Origin: Klebsiella spallanzanii | GTDB lineage: Bacteria > Pseudomonadota > Gammaproteobacteria > Enterobacterales > Enterobacteriaceae | Direction of reading: 5' to 3' | DNA length: 64,000 bases | Assembly: GCF_902158555.1 (NCBI RefSeq) | Contig: NZ_CABGGS010000012.1 | Span: forward strand, 358,880-422,879 | Shown: positions 57,915-64,000 of the stretch, piece after piece | How positions within the stretch are numbered: the stretch's first letter is position 1 | How the letters are laid out: every line of letters starts with the position of its first letter | Translations under genes and position numbers: made by a program | Notes under the pieces: model-generated | The model's input: the letters and a program-made list of their open reading frames with translations, nothing else | What the model was told of the DNA's origin: nothing | The model's database searches: none

Positions 57915-58853
57915 TTACTCGCCCAGCGCCTCACGGGTGGGTAATCCTTCGCTATCGCCCTGGACCTGAATAGCCAGTGAGCCGATTTTGTTTCCGCGTT
58001 TTACCGCCTGCGGTAGCGGTTTGCCTTCCAGTAGAGCGCTAATGACCCCAACGGCAAAACCATCACCCGCGCCGACGGTATCGACGACGTTATCCACTTT
58101 TACCGCCGACACGGCCCCTTGTTCGCCATCGGCGGTTTTATACCAGGCGCCGTCGGAACCGGTTTTAATGATCACCGCGCGAACGCCGCGGGTGAGGTAG
58201 AAGTCAGCGATGGCTTCCGGCGTTTGCAGACCGGTCAGAATCATGCCTTCTTTTAAACCCGGCAGAACCCAATCGGCCTGAAACGCAAGTTGGTTAAGCT
58301 TCTCGACCATTTCGGCTTCGCTTTTCCACAGCGTTGGTCGCAGGTTGGGGTCGAACGAAATCGTCTTTCCCTGAGCCTTCATGGTACGGGCCGCGCGATC
58401 CAGCAGGGCGTATGAGCTTTCCGACAGCGCGGCAGCCACGCCGCTTAAATGCAGGTGACGAGCGCTGGCGAAATAGGCTTCGTTAAAATCATCCGGCGAA
58501 AGATGGCTGGCGGCGGAACCTTTGCGGAAATATTCCACAATGGGATCGGTTCCATTTTCGACTTTAGATTTCAACTGAAAACCGGTAGCGAAGCGGCCAT
58601 CTTTGCTTACGCCGCATGCGTCGATACCCTCTTTTGCCAGTGAATTGAGGACGAAGCGGCCAAAGCTATCCTCGCCGACGCGGCTCACCCAGCCGACGCT
58701 TAAGCCCAGGCGGGCCAGGCCGGTGGCGACGTTCAGCTCCGCGCCCGCCACGCGTTTCATAAAATGTTCGACATCAGCCAGTTCACCGGTTTCGGTAGCG
58801 ACAAACATCGCCATGGCTTCGCCTATCGTGATGACATCTAACGCTTTCTGCAT
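57915..58853 (-). CDS. kguK: 2-ketogluconate kinase KguK-like (PfkB family)
   Basis: This 312-residue ribokinase-fold enzyme has the PfkB signatures GGA-type AGAELNVATGLARLG near the N-terminus and DTVGAGDGFAVGV, with the catalytic aspartate, near the C-terminus. It would phosphorylate 2-keto-D-gluconate to 2-keto-6-phosphogluconate. KdgK (2-keto-3-deoxygluconate kinase) is the nearest alternative, but the operon context favours KguK. It lies 3 bases after kguE. Confidence 0.86.
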   Translation of the reverse strand: MQKALDVITIGEAMAMFVATETGELADVEHFMKRVAGAELNVATGLARLGLSVGWVSRVGEDSFGRFVLNSLAKEGIDACGVSKDGRFATGFQLKSKVENGTDPIVEYFRKGSAASHLSPDDFNEAYFASARHLHLSGVAAALSESSYALLDRAARTMKAQGKTISFDPNLRPTLWKSEAEMVEKLNQLAFQADWVLPGLKEGMILTGLQTPEAIADFYLTRGVRAVIIKTGSDGAWYKTADGEQGAVSAVKVDNVVDTVGAGDGFAVGVISALLEGKPLPQAVKRGNKIGSLAIQVQGDSEGLPTREALGE

Positions 58854-58856
58854 AAT

Positions 58857-59606
58857 TTAATCCTTGCGTAACAGGTTGACGTAGCGGCGGGTCACGGCCG
58901 TCAGGTCATGGCCAGTCAGCGGAAATTCAATCCCGCGCGGAGCATCGGCGGGCAGATTGTCGAGCAGCGCCAGCCAGCGGTCGGAAGCCTCGTCCGGCGG
59001 TACGGCGCGAAAATGCGAATGGTGCGGCTCGGCTGCCTTGACGTGTATATAGCTGACGGCAGGAGCCAGCTGGCGCGCGGCCTCTTCCGGCGAGTCGCCG
59101 ACCCACAGCCAGTTGCCCATATCAAAGGTCAGGGTGATCGGCAGTTGGTTAACCCGGCAGACGGCTTTGAAGCGCTGCATTGGCGCCAGCTGGCCGCAGT
59201 CGGTTTGATCGTTTTCCACCACCAGCGCCATTCCGCTCTCTCGCAGAATATCGCGCAGGGTTTCCAGATCATTGTTATGGGTAAAGTGGCCCAGCGAGAG
59301 CTTCAGCCATAGCGCGTTAAGGGTTTGTGCTTCCTGCAAAAATTCGGAAAGGCGCGGATTGAGCGAGCCGTCTGCGGCAAACAGGGATTCTGGCGCGGAA
59401 TAGCAGGCCAGCAGGCCGTGGCGCTCAATATCTACAGCAAGTTCTGGCAGGCGGTTCAGTTCATCCGCGCTGAACAGCTCACGGCGGATCTCTACGCCAT
59501 CCGCGCCGGAACCGGCGATAAACGGTAGCACGGCGGACTGCCCGCCAAGCGTCTTAACATGGTCGTTTCCGTACGCGGCGGTAACGACAATAATTTTTCT
59601 GGCCAT
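58857..59606 (-). CDS. kguE: KguE-like TIM-barrel epimerase/isomerase
   Basis: This 249-residue protein of the xylose-isomerase-like TIM-barrel family has metal-site acids in LVVENDQTDCG, TLTFDMGNWLW and IHVKAAEPH. It resembles KguE, the first gene of the Pseudomonas 2-ketogluconate operon, whose exact reaction is not settled. It is first in kguE-kguK-kguT-ghrB. Upstream lie an ERIC element and a possible LacI-type operator. Confidence 0.82.
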   Translation of the reverse strand: MARKIIVVTAAYGNDHVKTLGGQSAVLPFIAGSGADGVEIRRELFSADELNRLPELAVDIERHGLLACYSAPESLFAADGSLNPRLSEFLQEAQTLNALWLKLSLGHFTHNNDLETLRDILRESGMALVVENDQTDCGQLAPMQRFKAVCRVNQLPITLTFDMGNWLWVGDSPEEAARQLAPAVSYIHVKAAEPHHSHFRAVPPDEASDRWLALLDNLPADAPRGIEFPLTGHDLTAVTRRYVNLLRKD

Positions 59607-59631
59607 CCCAACACTCCCGGCGATTATCTAA

Positions 59632-59757
59632 TATACCCGTCATACTTCAAGTTGCATGTGTGTTGGCCGCGTTCGTTCACCCCAGTCACTTACCAGAGTA
59701 AGCTCCTGGGGATTCGCTCACTTGCCGCCTTCCTGCAACTCGAATTATTTAGGGTAT
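59632..59757. repeat. ERIC element 2
   Basis: It has outer arms GTCATACTTCAAGTTGCA and TGCAACTCGAATTATTTAGG and the core pair CACCCCAGTCACTTACC and GTAAGCTCCTGGGGATTCGC. The 126-base length is typical. It lies between the LacI-type gene and kguE, 26 bases upstream of kguE. Confidence 0.93.
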
Positions 59758-59777
59758 GCGTTGCTTATTACGCTAAA

Positions 59778-59791
59778 TGGTATCGGTTCCA
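59778..59791. promoter_or_regulatory. Candidate LacI-type operator of the kgu operon
   Basis: TGGTATCGGTTCCA is an imperfect palindrome centred on CG, symmetrical at 10 of 14 bases, as LacI/GalR-family operators are. It lies between the regulator gene and kguE. Assignment is tentative. Confidence 0.35.
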
Positions 59792-59839
59792 AAGCAAAGG
59801 CCGGGATGTTCAATTTATGATCGCCATCACGAAGGATCG

Positions 59840-60856
59840 TTAGCGGGAGGTGGAGCCTCTGACGATCAGCTCCCCGGAAAACACCCGTTCACGGACCGGG
59901 TCGTTGCTGCCTTCAATGCGGCGCACCACCTGCTCAACGGCGGCGAAGCCAATCTGCCAGGTCGGCTGTTTGAGAGTGGTAATCCCCACGCCCGCCAGCT
60001 CGGCCCACTCCAGCTCATCGAAGCCCAGCAGGCCGATATCGCTACCCCAAATCAGGCCAATACGCTTAAGAGAGCGCGCAACTTGCAGGGTCAGCGCGCC
60101 GTTGGCGGAAATCACCGCTTTGCGCATTCCGCGATGATGGGAGTGGAAGTGGCGCAGGACGTTATCCAGCATTGCACCATCGTTCAGGGGGACTTCGGCG
60201 TTTTCCGCGACGATACCGGTATGGCGTTGGAGGGTGTTGCGAAAGGCGCTCAGACGCTCGCGGCGAGTGTTGACCGAGCCTAAGGGTTCGCTGAGGAACA
60301 GCAGGGCCTCGAAGCCTTTTTCCACCAGATGTTCGGTGGCGGTGGTGGCCGCCTGAGCGTTATCCAGCCCGACGACATCGCAGGCGAATTCCGGAATTTT
60401 GCGGTCGATAAGCACCATCGGCAGCGCCGACTGCTGTAGCCGGTTTAGACCGTCTTCACGCATCCCGACTGCGTTGACTACGATCCCCTCCACCTGGTAG
60501 CTGCGCAACAGGTCGAGATAGTGCAGCTCCTGGTCCAGCTCGTTATTGGTGTTACACACCAGCAGAGTGAAGCCCTTTTCGCGGCAGGCGGCCTCGATGC
60601 CGCTGAGCACGTTGACGGAGTAGGGGTTGGTGATATCAGCGATGATCAGGCCAATCAGCCGGGTGCGGCCATGCTTCAGGCCGCGGGCCATCAGGCTGGG
60701 GCGATAATCGAGTTCGGCAATCGCTTTTTCAATGCGCGCCAGTAAATCGTCGGAAAGCAGATGCTTTTCGCCGTTCAGATAGCGTGAAATGCTGGTTTTG
60801 CCGGTCTTTGCGGCTTTCGCCACATCGCTGATGGTTGCTCGCGCCGCTTTCGCCAT
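59840..60856 (-). CDS. LacI-family regulator of the kgu operon (PtxS-like)
   Basis: This 338-residue regulator has an N-terminal LacI helix-turn-helix (TISDVAKAAKTGKTSISRYL) and hinge helix (PSLMARGLKHGRT), then a periplasmic-binding-protein-like core (about 60-335; LIGLIIADITNPYSVNVLSG). It resembles PtxS, the 2-ketogluconate repressor of pseudomonads. ATG 60856 follows AAGGAAG; the frame extends to 60883 without support. It lies upstream of, and on the same strand as, kguEKT-ghrB and should repress that operon until 2-ketogluconate appears. Confidence 0.88.
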   Translation of the reverse strand: MAKAARATISDVAKAAKTGKTSISRYLNGEKHLLSDDLLARIEKAIAELDYRPSLMARGLKHGRTRLIGLIIADITNPYSVNVLSGIEAACREKGFTLLVCNTNNELDQELHYLDLLRSYQVEGIVVNAVGMREDGLNRLQQSALPMVLIDRKIPEFACDVVGLDNAQAATTATEHLVEKGFEALLFLSEPLGSVNTRRERLSAFRNTLQRHTGIVAENAEVPLNDGAMLDNVLRHFHSHHRGMRKAVISANGALTLQVARSLKRIGLIWGSDIGLLGFDELEWAELAGVGITTLKQPTWQIGFAAVEQVVRRIEGSNDPVRERVFSGELIVRGSTSR

Positions 60857-60917
60857 GGTGGCTTCCTTTGCTGAAATCTGCACACACCTTAGCGCGAAAA
60901 TCCGCTATATCAAGCAT

Positions 60918-60941
60918 TTTGCCCGGCGAGTACCGGGCAAA
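60918..60941 (-). terminator. Hairpin after yiaD
   Basis: TTTGCCCGG and CCGGGCAAA form a perfect 9-bp stem with a 6-base loop six bases beyond the yiaD stop. No long T-run follows, so it is a moderate terminator or 3' stabiliser. Confidence 0.55.
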
Positions 60942-60947
60942 GGAGGG

Positions 60948-61610
60948 TTACTGCAGCGGGCTAAGGGTGATTTCGACGCGACGGTTCTGCGCCTTACCTT
61001 CTGCGGTGCTATTGCTGGCGACCGGATTAGCCGGACCCATCCCGGTGGTGCGGATGCGGTTTGCCGCCACGCCCTGGGTGATCAGCGCGCTGGCGACGCT
61101 GTCGGCGCGCTGCTGGGAGAGGCGCATATTCAGATCCTGGCTGCCGGTGCTGTCGGTATAGCCAACGACGTTAACCGCCGTCTTTTCATACTCTTTCAGC
61201 ACCATCGCTACGCCGGTCAGGGTATTCGCACCCGCCGGTTTCAGGTTGGTGCTGCTGCTATCAAAGGTCACATTGCTTGGCATATTCAGCACGATGTTGT
61301 CGCCATTTCGCGTCACGCTCACCCCGGTTCCCTGCATTTTTTCGCGCAGTTTCGCTTCCTGCACGTCCATGTAGTAACCGATGCCGCCGCCCAGCGCCGC
61401 CCCGGCTGCTGCACCGATCAGCGCGCCTTTACCACGGTCATGTTTTGAGGAGGAGAGTGCGCCAATACCCGCGCCGACTAACGAACCGACACCTGCGCCG
61501 ATGCCGGATTTACCCGCCTCGCGCTCGCCGGTGTAAGGGTTGGTGGTACAGCCTGAGATGACCAGTGTGCCGCTAACGATAGCCGCAATCATGAGTACGC
61601 GTTTTTTCAT
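60948..61610 (-). CDS. yiaD: YiaD, OmpA-domain outer-membrane lipoprotein
   Basis: This 220-residue protein (E. coli 219) has a lipobox VISGC near residues 17-21, a glycine-zipper region (about 35-80; GIGAGVGSLVGAGIGALSSS) and an OmpA-like peptidoglycan-binding domain (about 100-215) with VNVVGYTDSTGSQDLN and the RVEI end. It anchors the outer membrane to peptidoglycan and is a multicopy suppressor in E. coli BamD mutants, as I recall. It is divergent from bisC. Confidence 0.96.
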   Translation of the reverse strand: MKKRVLMIAAIVSGTLVISGCTTNPYTGEREAGKSGIGAGVGSLVGAGIGALSSSKHDRGKGALIGAAAGAALGGGIGYYMDVQEAKLREKMQGTGVSVTRNGDNIVLNMPSNVTFDSSSTNLKPAGANTLTGVAMVLKEYEKTAVNVVGYTDSTGSQDLNMRLSQQRADSVASALITQGVAANRIRTTGMGPANPVASNSTAEGKAQNRRVEITLSPLQ

Positions 61611-61777
61611 CTTATTTCCTTAATCCTTTTTATTCTTTGCCACAGCGACCGTGACGGTTGATTATGACGCCCGAAGACGGAGAAAATTCCGCAGAGAGCA
61701 TCTCAATTTGTAAATAACATTGAACGGCTGAATAACAGGCCGTCACGACACCTGCTATCGCTGACCAGGAGCCCGCT

Positions 61778-64000
61778 TTGCCAACCTCATCTGCAATCAA
61801 AACCATCCTCACCGCCGCCCACTGGGGGCCCATGCTGGTTGAAACGGATGGCGAAAATGTCATCTCATCGCGTGGGGCGATTGACACGCCTTTCGCTAAC
61901 TCCCTACAAACCGCAGTACGCGACCAGGTGCATAGCAAAACTCGCGTGCGTTATCCGATGGTGCGTAAAGGGTTTCTCGCTTCGCCGGAGCGTCCGCAGG
62001 GCGTGCGCGGCCAGGATGAGTTTGTGCGGGTAAGCTGGGAGCAGGCGCTGGATTTGATTCACGCTCAGCATCGGCGTATTCGTGATAGCTATGGCCCGAC
62101 ATCTATCTTCGCTGGCTCCTATGGCTGGCGATCCAACGGCGTATTGCACAAAGCGGCGACGTTGCTTCAGCGCTATATGAGCCTGGCGGGCGGCTATACC
62201 GGACATCTGGGGGATTATTCCACCGGCGCAGCGCAGGCGATCATGCCGTACGTGGTTGGTGGCAATGAGGTTTATCAGCAGCAGACCAGCTGGCCGATGG
62301 TGCTGGAACATAGCGATGTGGTGGTGCTGTGGAGCGCCAACCCGCTGAATACGCTGAAGATTTCCTGGAATGCTTCTGATGAGCAGGGGATCCCGTGGTT
62401 TGACCGACTGCGCCAGAGCGGCAAGCGGGTGATCTGCATCGATCCGATGCGATCGGAGACGACGGCATTCTTTGGCGATGCGGCGGAATGGATCGCCCCG
62501 CATATGGGTACCGACGTTGCCTTGATGCTCGGTATCGCCTATACGCTGGTGGAAAACAGCTGGCAGGATGACGAGTTTCTGGCCCGCTGTACCAGCGGCT
62601 ACGACGTTTTTGCCCGCTACCTGACCGGGGAAAGCGACGGAACGGTAAAAACGGCGGAGTGGGCAGCGGCGATCTGCGGCATTAGCGCGGATAAAATTCG
62701 CGAACTGGCAAAACTTTTCCACGAAAATACCACCATGCTGATGTCCGGCTGGGGGATGCAGCGTCAGCAGTTTGGCGAACAAAAGCACTGGATGCTGGTG
62801 ACGCTTGCCGCGATGCTCGGTCAGATTGGCACCGAGGGCGGGGGCTTTGGCCTTTCCTATCACTTTGCCAACGGCGGAAACCCTACGCGCCGCGCGGCGG
62901 TGCTGGCTTCAATGCAGGGCTGCATAGAAGGAGGGACCGACGCGGTAGAAAAAATCCCGGTCGCGCGCATCGTTGAAGCGCTGGAGAACCCCGGCGCGGC
63001 TTATCAGCACAACGGTATGGAAAGACGTTTCCCGGATATTCGCTTTATCTGGTGGGCGGGCGGTGCCAACTTTACCCATCATCAGGACACCAATCGGCTA
63101 ATCCGCGCCTGGCAGAAGCCGGAGCTTGTGGTGATTTCCGAATGCTTCTGGACCGCGGCGGCGCGCCATGCCGATATCGTGCTGCCTGCGACCACCTCAT
63201 TTGAACGCAATGATATGACCATGACCGGTGATTACAGCAACCAGCATCTGGTACCGATGAAGCGGGTGGTCGCGCCGCGTGATGAAGCACGCGATGATTT
63301 TGATGTTTTTGCTGACCTTAGCGAACGCTGGGAGGAGGGCGGGCGAGAGCGCTTCACCGAAGGTAAAAACGATGTGCAGTGGCTGGAGACGTTCTACCAG
63401 ATTGCCGCCCAGCGCGGCGCGGCGCAGCAGGTGACGCTGCCGCCGTTCGCCCAGTTCTGGCAGGCGAATCAGTTGATTGAAATGCCGGAAAATCCAGAAA
63501 ACGCGCGTTTTGCCCGTTTTGCCGCCTTCAGGGCCGATCCGCAGGCAAACCCGCTAAAAACCGCCAGCGGTAAAATTGAGATTTACTCGTCGGCCATCGC
63601 CGGATTTGCCTATCCGGATTGTCCGCCGCATCCCATGTGGCTGGAGCCGGATGAGTGGCACGGCAACGCGCAGGAAGGTCAGCTACAGGTGCTTTCTGCG
63701 CATCCGGCGCATCGCCTTCACAGCCAGCTCAATCATACGTCGTTGCGCGAGCAGTACGCGGTGGCGGGCCGTGAACCGTTAACCATTCATCCGCAGGATG
63801 CGCAGGCGCGCAATATCGCCGATGGCGATCTGGTTCGGGTGTGGAATTCACGCGGCCAGGTGCTGGCCGGTGCGGTGGTGACCGACGGCATTCGTCCAGG
63901 GGTCATCTGTTTACATGAAGGGGCGTGGCCCGATCTCGATGCCCAGGCGGGTATCTGCAAAAACGGTGCGGTGAACGTCCTGACCAAAGACATTCCGACA
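61778..64000 (+). CDS. bisC: Biotin sulfoxide reductase BisC (3' end outside window)
   Basis: BisC is a cytosolic bis-MGD molybdoenzyme of the DMSO/TMAO reductase family that reduces biotin and methionine sulfoxides. Translation from TTG 61778 (AGGAG seven bases upstream) gives [18 protein letters not shown] and 741 codons to the window edge without a stop. The molybdenum-ligand serine lies in GDYSTGAAQ, followed by conserved LWSANPLNT and [14 protein letters not shown]. coli BisC has about 777 residues, so only about 35 are cut off. No Tat signal is seen, as in E. coli. Confidence 0.95.
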   Translation, partial: MPTSSAIKTILTAAHWGPMLVETDGENVISSRGAIDTPFANSLQTAVRDQVHSKTRVRYPMVRKGFLASPERPQGVRGQDEFVRVSWEQALDLIHAQHRRIRDSYGPTSIFAGSYGWRSNGVLHKAATLLQRYMSLAGGYTGHLGDYSTGAAQAIMPYVVGGNEVYQQQTSWPMVLEHSDVVVLWSANPLNTLKISWNASDEQGIPWFDRLRQSGKRVICIDPMRSETTAFFGDAAEWIAPHMGTDVALMLGIAYTLVENSWQDDEFLARCTSGYDVFARYLTGESDGTVKTAEWAAAICGISADKIRELAKLFHENTTMLMSGWGMQRQQFGEQKHWMLVTLAAMLGQIGTEGGGFGLSYHFANGGNPTRRAAVLASMQGCIEGGTDAVEKIPVARIVEALENPGAAYQHNGMERRFPDIRFIWWAGGANFTHHQDTNRLIRAWQKPELVVISECFWTAAARHADIVLPATTSFERNDMTMTGDYSNQHLVPMKRVVAPRDEARDDFDVFADLSERWEEGGRERFTEGKNDVQWLETFYQIAAQRGAAQQVTLPPFAQFWQANQLIEMPENPENARFARFAAFRADPQANPLKTASGKIEIYSSAIAGFAYPDCPPHPMWLEPDEWHGNAQEGQLQVLSAHPAHRLHSQLNHTSLREQYAVAGREPLTIHPQDAQARNIADGDLVRVWNSRGQVLAGAVVTDGIRPGVICLHEGAWPDLDAQAGICKNGAVNVLTKDIPT

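Overview
The window is chromosomal DNA from a Klebsiella/Raoultella-type member of the Enterobacteriaceae. Gene order follows the E. coli mtl-selAB-yia-xyl-glyQS-cspA-bisC segment (yibL, yibT, mtlRDA, yibIH, yibF, selAB, yia/sgb, ysaA, avtA, malS, bax, xylRAB, yiaB, wecH, ysaB, glyQS, cspA, yiaGFE, yiaD, bisC). The yia operon has yiaX1X2 in place of yiaMNO, the arrangement described in Klebsiella. REP-like palindromes and two ERIC elements fill many gaps. No tRNA, rRNA, CRISPR or prophage genes were seen. These assignments come from recognising protein sequences by eye; no database search was run.

Region by region. (1) 1-6700: the end of yibL, yibT, the mannitol operon mtlADR under an array of CRP sites, then the membrane pair yibIH. 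(2) 6770-12000: an accessory cluster of a glucose/maltose-family PTS permease, a cytosolic Cys-type sulfatase, an aldose-1-epimerase-like protein and an RpiR regulator, with a clear inverted repeat at its promoter; it suggests uptake and desulfation of a sulfated sugar. (3) 12150-18400: a Fur-box TonB receptor, the glutathione transferase yibF and the selenocysteine genes selA-selB. (4) 18500-22950: an AraC regulator divergent from a GPH symporter and a GH127 arabinofuranosidase. (5) 23100-31750: the divergent yiaJ / yiaKLX1X2PQRS system for L-ascorbate/2,3-diketo-L-gulonate. (6) 31860-37050: ysaA, avtA, malS, bax.

(7) 37100-42050: xylR, xylA and xylB. Between xylR and xylA, where E. coli carries xylFGH, only eroded fragments of xylF and xylH remain and xylG is gone, so the high-affinity xylose ABC transporter has been lost by deletion and decay. 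(8) 42200-49650: yiaB, wecH, ysaB, glyQS, then an internally deleted IS4-family element sitting in what was the glyS terminator, followed by a TacAT-type toxin-antitoxin pair (GNAT toxin) and an ERIC element. (9) 49660-52740: an ABC-F protein with an odd leader, a YidD-like protein with a cysteine-rich tail, cspA with its cold-responsive leader, and yiaG.

(10) 52976-64000: an AAHS-family MFS transporter, yiaF, then a 2-ketogluconate catabolic operon (kguE-kguK-kguT-ghrB) with a PtxS-like LacI regulator and an ERIC element in its presumed leader; then yiaD and a bisC gene cut by the window end. The main theme is acquisition and catabolism of sugars, sugar alcohols and sugar acids, each module carrying its own regulator. 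The strongest candidates for something undescribed are the PTS-sulfatase cluster, the decayed xylFGH remnant, and the IS4 relic in the glyS terminator next to tacAT.
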